From Alphaproteobacteria bacterium (GTDB lineage: Bacteria; Pseudomonadota; Alphaproteobacteria; JAUXUR01): DNA of 64,000 nucleotides. The position numbers and the translations under genes are program-made. Where the stretch lies: NCBI GenBank assembly GCA_030680745.1, contig JAUXUR010000073.1:1-64000 (forward strand), given 5' to 3'. Below the pieces are notes generated by a model, which did not search any database, had not been told where the DNA came from, and saw only the letters and a list, made by a program, of their open reading frames with translations. How positions within the stretch are numbered: position 1 is the stretch's first letter; the number at the start of each line of letters is the position of its first letter. Of this stretch, positions 14,280 through 23,619 are shown piece by piece.

Positions 14280-15725
14280 TTAATGCTTCAGAATGCCTAA
14301 AACAAATTTTTTCAATCTTTCTTCATCACGCCAATCACCTAAATACTTAATATACGGTACAAAAAATTGATTAATATGATCAATTGGAAAAACGCGTTCT
14401 TGCATCGGAAAAACTAATTTTCCAAGAGCACTCGGTAAATCAATTGTTCGGGATTGGCTATACAATGATTGTGTATTTGTTTCCTCACCTATCTGTATAA
14501 CATTTGGCATTTGAAGCATTTCCCTTACGAACAGCCAACACGTACTTGAGCATCTTCCATCTGTTAAAAGATATATTTTAGGAAATTTTTTAACTTCATC
14601 CTGATGAGAAAATAAATTTTCTCTTTCATCAAATATATTCCATTTTTCTATATGATGTGTACGATTATGTTCTAGGTCGCTCAAAAAAGATTTTTTTTCA
14701 TTTTCGTTCATATACTTCTGAAGATCATTATAATTTTCAGGCGTCATACGTATTTTTTTGACCCAATCGTGATTATAATGATGATTTACGCCCAAAGATT
14801 TTATAAAAGAATCTCCATATAGATTTCTTAATATAGGTCTTTGCCAATCTGTGCTACCACCACCATTACCTCTTACATCAAAAATAATAAATGGATAATC
14901 TCGAAACTTTTTAAGATTCTTTAGAATTTCAATAAATTTTTTCTTTTCTTTTTCTGATGGATCAAAATTTGGCAAACTTATCCACACCCCATTGTTTATT
15001 AATTCATATCCAATTGAAGGTTTATCACCAAATGCAAGGGGCTGAGTCATAGACCACAATTCATCTATTTCTTTGGGATACCAAACAAGATTTATTTTTT
15101 TGTATTTACCGTCCTCAAAAAGCGTAATTTCATTAGGACGTTTAATAAGGAAATTATTTTTATCAATCAACAAATGTGGCGCAAGACGGATATACTCAGC
15201 TTTTGTGTATTTATTGCCATAAAGAGAAGCAAAAACATTTTTCATATAAAAATCAATGGGCTTTCCATCAATTTCTACAACTTCACTACCACTTCTAATG
15301 GGATGTGGATAGGAAATTTTGGGATCAACATGCCCAATAACATAACGATCACCCAAAAGTCTGATCAAAAATCCAGGATATAACCAATCCTTTAATTTTG
15401 AATTATCCGTAAAGCGTAAATTCAAATGATCAAGCTTAAAACCACGTACATAAAATTGCAAAATATCAGTGTGATTATCACTATTTTTAGCTTTTTTTGC
15501 ATGCTCGTTTGCTTTCACAAAACCCTTCTCTAACCAATCGCTAAATTGATGATCCTGTGGATTAGAAGCGGGTGCAGAATGTGTTGCAAGTATATTTTTT
15601 ATAAATTTCAGATCATTCAATGTTGTTGAATACCAACTATTGTCAACTTGTTGCCTTGTGATACAACCTGATAGAATAATACTCAGAAAAAATATTACAA
15701 TTTTAGTACAATTATTTAAAAACAT
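14280..15725 (-). CDS. S41-family (tail-specific protease-like) lipoprotein
   Basis: About 481 residues. The N-terminus MFLNNCTKIVIFFLSIILSGC has a hydrophobic signal and an LSGC lipobox, so the protein is probably lipid-anchored. A PDZ-like stretch (GHVDPKISYPHPIRSGSEVVEIDGKPI, about residues 130-160) precedes the S41 core. The core has FIIFDVRGNGGGSTDW (about residue 285) and KIYLLTDGRCSSTCWLFVREML (about residue 390), where the family nucleophile Ser lies. Peptidase S41 proteins cut C-terminal tails of exported proteins; activity here is inferred. Start ATG 15,725 is preferred over an in-frame GTG at 15,758 because it places the signal peptide at the N-terminus. Substrates and partners are unknown. 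Confidence 0.7.
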   Translation of the reverse strand: MFLNNCTKIVIFFLSIILSGCITRQQVDNSWYSTTLNDLKFIKNILATHSAPASNPQDHQFSDWLEKGFVKANEHAKKAKNSDNHTDILQFYVRGFKLDHLNLRFTDNSKLKDWLYPGFLIRLLGDRYVIGHVDPKISYPHPIRSGSEVVEIDGKPIDFYMKNVFASLYGNKYTKAEYIRLAPHLLIDKNNFLIKRPNEITLFEDGKYKKINLVWYPKEIDELWSMTQPLAFGDKPSIGYELINNGVWISLPNFDPSEKEKKKFIEILKNLKKFRDYPFIIFDVRGNGGGSTDWQRPILRNLYGDSFIKSLGVNHHYNHDWVKKIRMTPENYNDLQKYMNENEKKSFLSDLEHNRTHHIEKWNIFDERENLFSHQDEVKKFPKIYLLTDGRCSSTCWLFVREMLQMPNVIQIGEETNTQSLYSQSRTIDLPSALGKLVFPMQERVFPIDHINQFFVPYIKYLGDWRDEERLKKFVLGILKH

Positions 15726-16029
15726 CAATAATCTTACCCTGGCAAATAAACCCTTCACCCTATAATGTTAAAGAAGAAATGATGAATGAAGTGTAGCTCT
15801 TCCTACATGAACGAAGAATAACGCATTACTAACCTAAATGAATATGCTATAGCTCTATCTAGATCATCAAGAAAAAGAATTTCCAGCACTGCATCCGATG
15901 GTGTTTGCACCAGGCAGCACCAAAACATAAAACCCAGAAGCTCAGAAGACGCAACAATTTGGAATCTACATTAAAAATTCACATACCATCGTCCGCTGAA
16001 CATTCTTCTCAAAAGTAACCAACAAGCAA
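15726..16029. other. gene-free stretch with a possible degenerate element
   Basis: No gene supported. Around 15,790-15,840 the sequence GTGTAGCTCTTCCTACATGA followed by ACGAAGAATAACGCAT resembles the core of the 145-bp elements found at 40,879, 42,499 and 45,838, so a decayed copy is possible. The remainder shows no clear structure. Confidence 0.3.
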
Positions 16030-16506
16030 TTATTTACCAAAAGCTCCTTTTACAGCACCTTTAACACCTTCTGCTTTTAATGCCAATGAAGCCCTTGTAC
16101 TTTCTTTAGTGTCTTCTATTTTTCTAAAGAGTGTGTCTGTCGCCAATTTACAGTACGTCGAATTAGCCATCAATTGTTGATTAAATCCAAGCTGCATATC
16201 ATCTTTACGTTTAGGATCTGTTTCACCTCTTAATTTCAATATAGTATCTGTTAATTCTTTTTTGCGATCATTTAGATTTTGATCCAGCTGACTCAATTCT
16301 CGTGTATATTCTTCTCGCGACAAATAAGTGCTTATTTTTGTACCTGGAATATTAGTTTCTTGACCTCTCAATTTATCAATATTAAATTTGCAATTATTTG
16401 CATAAACATCAATAGATTGAGTATTGGCATCAGCAGCCGAAGCATGAACATGCGCAGAAATTAAGACGCCTAAAAATGCAAACATTGATATCGAAAACTT
16501 TTTCAT
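16030..16506 (-). CDS. small exported helical protein (unknown function)
   Basis: Unrecognised. About 158 residues starting at ATG 16504-16506, preceded by GGGGGAATATAAA. The signal peptide MKKFSISMFAFLGVLISAHV ends at HASA. The mature part is rich in charged residues with predicted long helices (EEYTRELSQLDQNLNDRKKEL), two Cys, and an Ala/Gly/Lys tail (KAEGVKGAVKGAFGK). It is similar in size and style to the two small exported proteins at 12,778 and 13,726, but without obvious sequence identity. It follows murF in the same direction by about 160 bases and is probably a separate unit. Confidence 0.65.
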   Translation of the reverse strand: MKKFSISMFAFLGVLISAHVHASAADANTQSIDVYANNCKFNIDKLRGQETNIPGTKISTYLSREEYTRELSQLDQNLNDRKKELTDTILKLRGETDPKRKDDMQLGFNQQLMANSTYCKLATDTLFRKIEDTKESTRASLALKAEGVKGAVKGAFGK

Positions 16507-16664
16507 TTTATATTCCCCCATATTTATATTTTTATTCTGTTAAGTTTATTATATCAATATTTTTATTTTCAATAAAGTCAATCCCACTTGCCTTCTATTT
16601 CCTATATATCTTAAATATGAATATCAGCTTTATTTAAAAGGGTACACAATGAGCATTTATCAAA

Positions 16665-18059
16665 CTACCCACGCAAACCCTTCAGCGAATCGACAATTAA
16701 TTTCATTTTCATACTCAATGATCCTTTAACCATGATCACATCACCTGATTGCACTATGCCCGGCAAATGCGCCGCAAGTTTTTCTGAAGATTCCCCATGA
16801 AGACCCCGTTTTTGCGCAGGTATTGCTTCAAACAATGCCTTGGATAAATCACCACACGCATAAACCAAATCAATATTTTCAGCACATACTGAACCTGCCA
16901 GATCTACGTGAAATTTCAATGCATTATCACCCAATTCACGCATATCCCCAAAAACAAAAATACGTCTACCATTTTCACCAATTTGACTTGATCCTAATAC
17001 GTTTAAAGCGGCTTTAACGGCAATAGGACTCGCATTATAGGATTCATCAATTAACAGGAATGAGCCCTTTTTGAAATGAATCAGTTCTTGTTTGCCCCGC
17101 CCTGATAAAGGCGCAAATGATTGTAATGCTAAAGCAGCTTTTTCAACATCCAAGCCAAAGGACGCAATACTGGATAAAACAGAAAGCGAGTTAAACGCTA
17201 GATGGCGTGCATTCGTATTTAAATGATAGGCAATTGATTTACCAAAAATTTGTGACTGAACATCACATTGATTATGACTCATCGTCAATTTCATTAATCT
17301 GACATCAGATTCTACATGGGATCCAAAAGTAACGATTTTTGCGTTTTGAATTTCTCGAGCTTTTTGCAATTGTAAAGAAAAAGTTGAACAATCACGATTT
17401 AAAACAATAACACCAGGCGCAACTATTCCATCAAAAATTTCACATTTTGCTTTAGCTATTTCATCAATCGAGTCAAAAAATTCTTGATGCACTTCTGCGA
17501 CCGTTGTAATAATCGTCAAATGTGGTTTTGCCATCAAAGACAAATCATGGATTTCACCCACATGGTTCATCCCCATCTCAAGGATCGCGTAATCAATATC
17601 TTCTGGAATGCGCGCAAGACTTAAAGGAAGTCCCCAATGGTTATTCAGCCCACCTTGATTTGCAATGGCACGTGCAACTGACGAGAATGCGATATAAAGC
17701 GCTTCTTTAGTGCTTGTTTTGCCAACGCTGCCTGTAATCCCAATAATTTTTGCTTTTGTCCGGTTGCGCGCATAAATACCTAATTGGCGCAAGGCCTGAA
17801 GCGTATCCTCCACAAGTAAAAATGGCACAGATATATCATCTTTAGGTAATGTATCTATAAGTAAACAAGATGCGCCTTTAGCAATAGCCTCTTTAATAAA
17901 ATCGTGACCGTCATGATTCGCACCACGAAGCGCTATATAGATATCACCTTCTTTTAAACTTCTTGAATCAATGGAAACGCCTTGCGCATGCCAAGGAGCG
18001 CTACTTTTGCAATTCGTCGCACTTTCTGCTTCTGCAGATGTCCACAAAAAAGATTGCAT
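16665..18059 (-). CDS. murF: UDP-N-acetylmuramoyl-tripeptide--D-alanyl-D-alanine ligase
   Basis: MurF adds D-Ala-D-Ala to the UDP-MurNAc-tripeptide, the last cytoplasmic peptide step of peptidoglycan synthesis. It has about 464 residues from ATG 18057-18059, with AAAGG just upstream, inside the end of murE; a longer frame to 18101 lacks support. The N-terminal substrate domain (GVSIDSRSLKEGDIYIALRG) is followed by the ATP loop GITGSVGKTSTKEAL (about residue 110), the central ALDYAILEMGMNH-type block, and the C-terminal DESYNASP and GDMRELG motifs. It is the last dcw gene present here: mraY, murD, ftsW and murG do not follow. Confidence 0.95.
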   Translation of the reverse strand: MQSFLWTSAEAESATNCKSSAPWHAQGVSIDSRSLKEGDIYIALRGANHDGHDFIKEAIAKGASCLLIDTLPKDDISVPFLLVEDTLQALRQLGIYARNRTKAKIIGITGSVGKTSTKEALYIAFSSVARAIANQGGLNNHWGLPLSLARIPEDIDYAILEMGMNHVGEIHDLSLMAKPHLTIITTVAEVHQEFFDSIDEIAKAKCEIFDGIVAPGVIVLNRDCSTFSLQLQKAREIQNAKIVTFGSHVESDVRLMKLTMSHNQCDVQSQIFGKSIAYHLNTNARHLAFNSLSVLSSIASFGLDVEKAALALQSFAPLSGRGKQELIHFKKGSFLLIDESYNASPIAVKAALNVLGSSQIGENGRRIFVFGDMRELGDNALKFHVDLAGSVCAENIDLVYACGDLSKALFEAIPAQKRGLHGESSEKLAAHLPGIVQSGDVIMVKGSLSMKMKLIVDSLKGLRG

Positions 18060-18060
18060 C

Positions 18061-19509
18061 TTATACCTTTCCAAGAAATTCTTTAATAATATCAGCGTCA
18101 TTAAAGGGTATTATTTGATTGCCTACAATTTGACCGGTTTCATTGCCCTTACCTGCCACAATCAGTATATCGCCTGATTTAAGCCTTGTCATACCCTCTT
18201 CAATCGCTTTTTTACGATCGGCAATTTCAACAGCTTTGGGGCATGTATTTAAAATTTCTTGCCTGATTTCAGCAGCATCTTCAAAACGTGGATTATCATC
18301 CGTGACAATAACATCATCAGCAAATTCTTGTGCAATAGCACCCATTATTGGACGTTTTCCTTTATCACGATTGCCGCCACACCCAAATACTACGATAATC
18401 TTGCCTTCTGTATGTTGCTTAAGCGATAAAATTGCATTTTGAAGGGCAACGGGCTTATGAGAATAATCAACAAAAATCGGAGCGCCATCAATTTGCTCAA
18501 GTCGCCCTGGGATGGATTTCAACAAAGGTACAAACGGCATTAAATCCTCAAGCGCAAAACCTGTAGCAATCAAAAGGCCTAAGGCTGTTAGTAGATTATA
18601 GGCCTGGCATTCACCCAATAAAGAAAGAGTCGTACTATATTCTTTGTTTTTATAAATGATCTTTAAATCTTGACCATGCAAATGTGGATGAATTTCGATT
18701 AATCTTAAATCGGCCTGTGCATTTTTACCATACGTTAAGATAGATTGGTTACGTTCCTTGCAAATAGAAACCAATGCATCAAAGCGCTCACTTTCACAAT
18801 TTAATATGGCGAATTTAGTAGGCTTCATTAATTGCTTAAATAAAAGTGTTTTAGCCTCAAAATATTTATCCATCGTGTCATGGTAATCAAGATGATCTTG
18901 GTTGAAATTCGTAAAAGCTGCAGCCTCTATTTCAACATGATTCAAACGATGCTGATCAAGCCCGATCGATGTGGCCTCAATCGCCACATGATCAAAACCA
19001 TTATGACCAAGCTGCGACAATAAACGATGAAGCGTTATAGGATCAGGAGTTGTTAATCCATAAAAATTATCATTGAAAGGAAGCGTTAAACCCGATTGAA
19101 CACCTAATGTCCCAATACTGGCTGCTTTAATGTCTTTTGCGCATAATAATTGCTGATATAAGGATACAGTTGAACTTTTACCGTTGGTGCCTGTCACCAT
19201 CACCACAGATTTAGGCGGCGTTTGATAAAATTTGGCTGCAATTTCAGGAATTTTAGCGCGAATATTGCTAACTTTAATAATAGGTATAGAACAATGATCT
19301 TTGTTATTATCAACACTTGTCAAAATGGCGCATGCACCTTTTGAAACAGCTTCTTCGATAAAGCCCCGACCATCTAAAGCAAGCCCTGGAATGGCAAAAA
19401 AAAGATCACCCGGTTTTACATTACGCGAATCAGAGGATAAACCCAAAATGTCTGGATCTTGAGTACATGTTTGGTCAACGAGTTTTGACAGCCGCAAGAT
19501 GAACTCCAT
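18061..19509 (-). CDS. murE: UDP-N-acetylmuramoyl-tripeptide synthetase (meso-DAP type)
   Basis: MurE adds the third residue of the stem peptide to UDP-MurNAc-L-Ala-D-Glu. It has 482 residues. The Mur ligase ATP loop GTNGKSSTVSLYQ lies at about residues 107-120, and a DDNPRFEDAAEIR block at about residue 404. The DNPR motif is the known signature of enzymes that add meso-diaminopimelate rather than lysine, so the cell wall is of the Gram-negative type. The start overlaps the end of ftsI by 35 bases, and murF starts one base after its stop, showing tight coupling. FGCGGNRDKGKRPIMG confirms the C-terminal domain. Confidence 0.95.
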   Translation of the reverse strand: MEFILRLSKLVDQTCTQDPDILGLSSDSRNVKPGDLFFAIPGLALDGRGFIEEAVSKGACAILTSVDNNKDHCSIPIIKVSNIRAKIPEIAAKFYQTPPKSVVMVTGTNGKSSTVSLYQQLLCAKDIKAASIGTLGVQSGLTLPFNDNFYGLTTPDPITLHRLLSQLGHNGFDHVAIEATSIGLDQHRLNHVEIEAAAFTNFNQDHLDYHDTMDKYFEAKTLLFKQLMKPTKFAILNCESERFDALVSICKERNQSILTYGKNAQADLRLIEIHPHLHGQDLKIIYKNKEYSTTLSLLGECQAYNLLTALGLLIATGFALEDLMPFVPLLKSIPGRLEQIDGAPIFVDYSHKPVALQNAILSLKQHTEGKIIVVFGCGGNRDKGKRPIMGAIAQEFADDVIVTDDNPRFEDAAEIRQEILNTCPKAVEIADRKKAIEEGMTRLKSGDILIVAGKGNETGQIVGNQIIPFNDADIIKEFLGKV

Positions 19510-21259
19510 TCAATTTTGATCCAGTATAGTTTACCAATGTTCTCTTTAAGATGGAAGGATCATTTTCATCGACAGGCTGTATGCCTAAAATGGGCGCAAT
19601 TCTTTTAATAACACGACCTGCAAGCGGTGAACCAATCCAACCACCTGTTGCATAACCTGCTGTTTCTTTCGTCCCTTTGGGTTCATCAATCATCACAAAA
19701 ACAACATAACGTGGCGCATGTATGGGAAAAGCACCAATAAAAGAGGCTAAATTGGCTGTCTTACTATAACGACCATTTTTTATTTTTTCTGCCGTGCCTG
19801 ATTTACCGGCAACTAAATATCCAGGTACTGCAGCCTTACGACCAGTGCCTTCTAATACAACGGAACGCATTAATTTACAAGATTGCAATGATGTTTTTTC
19901 TGAAATAACGCGTTCACCAAAAATTTCTTCACTGCTTTGCTTTTTAACCAAAGTTGGTCTATATAGGATACCACCATTCACAAGCGTTGAAATCGCCGAA
20001 AGCATTTGAACGGGACTAACAGCCATACCATGACCAAAAGCAATAGTCATCGTATTCACATCTTTCCAATTTTGTGTCGATGGAAATAAAGGCCTACTTA
20101 CCTCAGGCAATTCAATGCGCGTTGGTTTAAAAAGACCGAATCTTGCTAAATATTCGCGCTGTTTTACAGCCCCCACATCCATAGCCATTTTGGCGGCACC
20201 AATATTGGATGAATGCACAATAATTTCAGGAAGCGTTAAATATCTTTTTTGTCCACGATAATCATGGATTTGTTGTCTACCAACTGTAATAGGATGGCTC
20301 GCATCATATCCACTTGCAAAAGTGACTTTACCCGAATCAAGTGCCATTGCAGCCGTCAATAATTTTAACCCGGAACCCAATTCATAAACACCTGCCGTAT
20401 TGGCATTAAAACGCTCAACGTCTTTTGCCAAATTCGCTTGATTCGGATCAAAATCAGGCAATGAAACCATGGCCACAATTTCACCCGTTTGCACGTCCAT
20501 GACTGTGCCCATCCCACCGATTGCTTTATGTTTATCGATGGTTTGAAGAATTTCTTCACGTAAAATATGTTGAATGCGAATGTCCAAGGATAATTGCAAG
20601 GGTTTTGAATTTGTGCGTAAATAATCATTAAAAGAATGTTCAACACCTGCAATACCATTGCTATCCGTATCTGAAAACCCCAAAACATGCGAAGCAAGTG
20701 GACCATGCAAGTAAACGCGTTTTTCCGTTTTTTCAAAATGAAGCCCAGGAATACCAAGTGCATTAATATCATGATGCTGTCTAGGCGTTAAATGACGTTG
20801 CAACCAAACAAAGCGTTTATTTTCAACACTTAATTTCGCTTCAATTTCAGCAAGACCTAATTCAGGCAGCAAACTCACCAATTGTTTCGCGGATTCTTTA
20901 GGATCAATAATTTCGCTTGGATCTGCATATAAAGACGCTGTAAACAAAGATGTCGCAAGCACGATCCCATTACGATCAACGATTTCACCACGTTTTGTTT
21001 GCAACGTCGCTTTTTCGCTTTCTTCTTCGCCTGTTTCAAGAGAAGCACAAAATTGTGTTGGCTTGTATTTAATAATCGTCAAATCAGCAACACGTAAAAC
21101 CATTAAACCAAAAAGAGCAATAAAGAATAAATTTAAAATAAATATCCGTGAATGGGCCGTTTCCACAAATTCAGGCAAAATACCCTGCATTCGCGGATGA
21201 GAATCGTCCGATTCATGATGATTATTATTGCGTAAATGCTCCATTAACTTCTGTATCAT
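19475..21259 (-). CDS. ftsI: Peptidoglycan D,D-transpeptidase FtsI (PBP3)
   Basis: FtsI cross-links septal peptidoglycan and is the division-specific penicillin-binding protein. It has 594 residues: a short cytoplasmic tail, one membrane segment (about residues 37-58, IFILNLFFIALFGLMVLRVA), a dimerisation domain, and the transpeptidase domain. Catalytic motifs seen are SGLK (about residue 298, SxxK with the usual Pro before it replaced by Leu), SSN (about 350) and KSGT (about 486). The ATG overlaps the ftsL stop (ATGA), so translation is coupled. Neighbours are the usual dcw set. Confidence 0.95.
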   Translation of the reverse strand: MIQKLMEHLRNNNHHESDDSHPRMQGILPEFVETAHSRIFILNLFFIALFGLMVLRVADLTIIKYKPTQFCASLETGEEESEKATLQTKRGEIVDRNGIVLATSLFTASLYADPSEIIDPKESAKQLVSLLPELGLAEIEAKLSVENKRFVWLQRHLTPRQHHDINALGIPGLHFEKTEKRVYLHGPLASHVLGFSDTDSNGIAGVEHSFNDYLRTNSKPLQLSLDIRIQHILREEILQTIDKHKAIGGMGTVMDVQTGEIVAMVSLPDFDPNQANLAKDVERFNANTAGVYELGSGLKLLTAAMALDSGKVTFASGYDASHPITVGRQQIHDYRGQKRYLTLPEIIVHSSNIGAAKMAMDVGAVKQREYLARFGLFKPTRIELPEVSRPLFPSTQNWKDVNTMTIAFGHGMAVSPVQMLSAISTLVNGGILYRPTLVKKQSSEEIFGERVISEKTSLQSCKLMRSVVLEGTGRKAAVPGYLVAGKSGTAEKIKNGRYSKTANLASFIGAFPIHAPRYVVFVMIDEPKGTKETAGYATGGWIGSPLAGRVIKRIAPILGIQPVDENDPSILKRTLVNYTGSKLNGVHLAAVKTR

Positions 21260-21633
21260 GATTTCAACGTAACGTTAGTTGTTTTAGACTGCAATTTTTG
21301 TGCCATATTTGAAGATGTATTTTGTGCAAAAGCCGCGTCATTATCTTTTTGATTTATAATTGATTTTTCGGGAATATCTGAAAGCGTCACAAGTTGTTTA
21401 GGCTCCGTTGGTGTTAATTTCAAAAATTGTGCATTGAGTTGTGTTAATCGTTGAGGATCTGTCAAATGACCCCATTCCGCATCTAAAACTTCGATGCATT
21501 CTTGTGTTTCGATAATGTCGTATTTAATGCATTGAATAGCATCTTCTAAAACTTGTACTTCATGCTTGAAGTGAAAAAGGGCTGAGCATAAAAAAAGAGG
21601 GAGACTTATCCACAAAACTAATGATTTTAGCAT
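21256..21633 (-). CDS. ftsL: Cell division protein FtsL
   Basis: FtsL is a small bitopic divisome protein that with FtsB and FtsQ activates FtsWI. It has 125 residues: a membrane segment at the very N-terminus (LVLWISLPLFLCSALFHF) followed by a periplasmic coiled-coil (HEVQVLEDAIQCIKYDIIETQ). The motif LDAEWGHLTDPQRLTQL is typical of alphaproteobacterial FtsL. The identification rests on this motif plus position between rsmH and ftsI, since the family is poorly conserved. It starts 5 bases after the rsmH stop and overlaps ftsI by 4 bases. Confidence 0.9.
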   Translation of the reverse strand: MLKSLVLWISLPLFLCSALFHFKHEVQVLEDAIQCIKYDIIETQECIEVLDAEWGHLTDPQRLTQLNAQFLKLTPTEPKQLVTLSDIPEKSIINQKDNDAAFAQNTSSNMAQKLQSKTTNVTLKS

Positions 21634-21638
21634 GAGGA

Positions 21639-22598
21639 TTAATCTCCCTTAAGTTTAGATGCCGAAGCATCTATGCGCATCCCAGCTCTGAGACGCGCGG
21701 AGGAAGACCGTGAATTCGTTTTAATTTCAGCAAATGTTGGCTTAACAGCTTGCTTGGTTAAAACTTTAAAAGTAGATTCAGCTTTTTCTTGATTTAAAAT
21801 AGGCGTAAAGCGCGACACATTAGGAATATTGCCTGATTTTGTTTTCAAGAAATGTTTTACAAGTCCATCTTCCAAAGAATGAAATGACACAACAACCAAA
21901 CGACCATTAGACGCTAGTCTTTTTTCTGCAGCCACCAAGACTTTAGTGATTTCATCTAATTCATTATTTACAACAATACGAATGGCCTGAAAAGAGCGCG
22001 TTGCGGGATCCAAACCATCTTTACTTTTAGGCACAAGACGACGAATCACTGAGGCCAAATCATTTGTTGTTTCAAAAGGTGTTATCACGCGACGTTTAAC
22101 AATTTCTGACGCAATCCGTCCTGCAAATCGTTCATCGCCATAGGTTTTAAGAATAAATTTAAGCTCTTCAACACTTGCTGAATTCACAAGATCTTTAGCG
22201 CTTATGCCAGAATTTCCCATACGCATATCTAAAGGGCCATTAAAACGGAAGGAAAAACCACGTGCAGGATCATCAATTTGGAAAGATGACACACCTAAAT
22301 CCAGAACAATACCATCGATTTTGTCGATATGCGCTTGATCTAAAAGCTGCTCTAAATCGCCAAAACACCCTTCAAGCATTTGAAAGCGATCTTTATATTG
22401 TGTTTTGAATTCCTGTCCACGTAAAACAGCCGCAGGATCTCGATCAATGCCAATAACTTTACAATCAGCTTTTTCTAAGATCGCACGTGCATAGCCCCCG
22501 CCCCCAAACGTACCATCCACATAGGTTTCGCCTGCCTGAGGATCAAGATATTGAATAACCTCATCAAGCATAACGGAAAGATGACCTAATTGCGTCAT
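21639..22598 (-). CDS. rsmH: 16S rRNA (cytosine(1402)-N(4))-methyltransferase
   Basis: RsmH (formerly MraW) methylates N4 of C1402 in 16S rRNA in the decoding centre, using S-adenosylmethionine. It has 319 residues, normal length. It starts MTQLGHLSVMLDEVIQYLDP, has the SAM loop YVDGTFGGGGYARAIL (about residues 26-41), the GIVLDLGVSSFQIDDPARGFSF block, and the C-terminal VVSFHSLEDGLVKHF. The start overlaps the mraZ stop by 4 bases (ATGA). Confidence 0.97.
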   Translation of the reverse strand: MTQLGHLSVMLDEVIQYLDPQAGETYVDGTFGGGGYARAILEKADCKVIGIDRDPAAVLRGQEFKTQYKDRFQMLEGCFGDLEQLLDQAHIDKIDGIVLDLGVSSFQIDDPARGFSFRFNGPLDMRMGNSGISAKDLVNSASVEELKFILKTYGDERFAGRIASEIVKRRVITPFETTNDLASVIRRLVPKSKDGLDPATRSFQAIRIVVNNELDEITKVLVAAEKRLASNGRLVVVSFHSLEDGLVKHFLKTKSGNIPNVSRFTPILNQEKAESTFKVLTKQAVKPTFAEIKTNSRSSSARLRAGMRIDASASKLKGD

Positions 22599-23062
22599 GA
22601 CGCACCTCCATTTGGCTTAGACAGCTTCAATGTAAGGTTTTGGTCTTTCACTTTGGCCCGTGCTTCGTTTTGATAGATTTTAAAGGCTTCAGGCTCCCAT
22701 ATCCGAAAAACAGGGCCTGCCCCCACAAAAAGAACACGTTCTGTAATATTGGCATGATCTAAAAGATGCTGCGGCACAGTAATACGCCCATCACTATCCA
22801 GATTTAATTGATGCGCATCGGCAAAAATAGTGGCAGCGAGATCATCTTGCGCATCTGAAAAAAGATCCAATGAATCAATCGATTGGCTCAATGTTTCCAT
22901 ACGATCCATGCCACAGCCTTCAAGAGCCTGACTTTTATGAGATCTGAAAAGGACAACGCCATTAAAAAGAGGAATCGGCAAAGCAGCACGGAAGGATGCA
23001 GGCACTGAAACCCGTCCTTTGCGGTCTAATTTGTTTTCATATGTCGATAAAAACAATGCCAT
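22595..23062 (-). CDS. mraZ: Transcriptional regulator MraZ
   Basis: MraZ is a ring-forming DNA-binding protein that represses the dcw operon in the bacteria where it has been studied. It has 155 residues with two AbrB-like swapped-hairpin repeats: DRKGRVSVPASFR (about residues 13-25) and DSDGRITVPQHLL (about 85-97). It is the first gene of the cluster. About 40-75 bases before its start lie four evenly spaced TGGGA boxes (listed separately), the kind of site MraZ binds, so autoregulation is likely. The ribosome-binding site is weak (TTAGAGTTTCAAGCAC). Confidence 0.95.
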   Translation of the reverse strand: MALFLSTYENKLDRKGRVSVPASFRAALPIPLFNGVVLFRSHKSQALEGCGMDRMETLSQSIDSLDLFSDAQDDLAATIFADAHQLNLDSDGRITVPQHLLDHANITERVLFVGAGPVFRIWEPEAFKIYQNEARAKVKDQNLTLKLSKPNGGAS

Positions 23063-23103
23063 GTGCTTGAAACTCTAACCAAAAAAGAAATATGTACTCT
23101 ATA

Positions 23104-23138
23104 TGGGATAGCATGGGATAGCATGGGAGTCAATGGGA
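23104..23138. promoter_or_regulatory. four MraZ-type boxes, TGGGA at exact 10-bp steps
   Basis: TGGGA occurs at 23,104, 23,114, 23,124 and 23,134 on the plus strand, i.e. TGGGA-N5 repeated four times. Known MraZ operators are direct TGGGN repeats separated by five bases, normally three copies. Here there are four, and they read on the strand opposite to mraZ. The promoter itself must lie close by; its -35/-10 elements could not be fixed with confidence. Confidence 0.75.
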
Positions 23139-23523
23139 AAACAATAATAGAATGACTATTCTTAAATAATGTTGTTTTTAAATCAAGATAAAAAAACGAT
23201 TTTTGAAAAGATTAAAGCACAAAAATTACAATCCTGCATTTTGTTCTCTTTTTGTTCTAAAAAACAAACAATCAAAATAGGATTAATAGACATTGATAAT
23301 TTAAAAATACTAAAGAATTATATATAACTTAGAAGTTAGTGTATTGAAAAATATAAGTTTCCCATCGTTATAAAGAGAAAAACCCTGAAAAAATCCATAA
23401 AAATTATTATCCTACCTCAATTCAGAATTAAAATTTTTTAAAAAAACCTAAAAACAATGCCATTAGATGCGCCCAAACTTAAAAAAAGGGACACGTTACA
23501 ATCTAGTTAAAATTAATATTTTA

Positions 23524-23558
23524 GATCGCCACACCAATAAAGTGGCTCGCGATGACGA
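23524..23558. repeat. short REP-like repeat in mraZ upstream gap
   Basis: GATCGCCACACC...GGCTCGCGATGACGA matches one arm of the REP-like palindrome at 13,414-13,526. The rest of the gap 23,139-23,619 is AT-rich with no supported gene. Confidence 0.55.
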
Positions 23559-23619
23559 AACTATTGAGTTTCCAAAGATTATCACAAATTAATCCGGAAC
23601 TCAGGTTAAATTAAACCCC

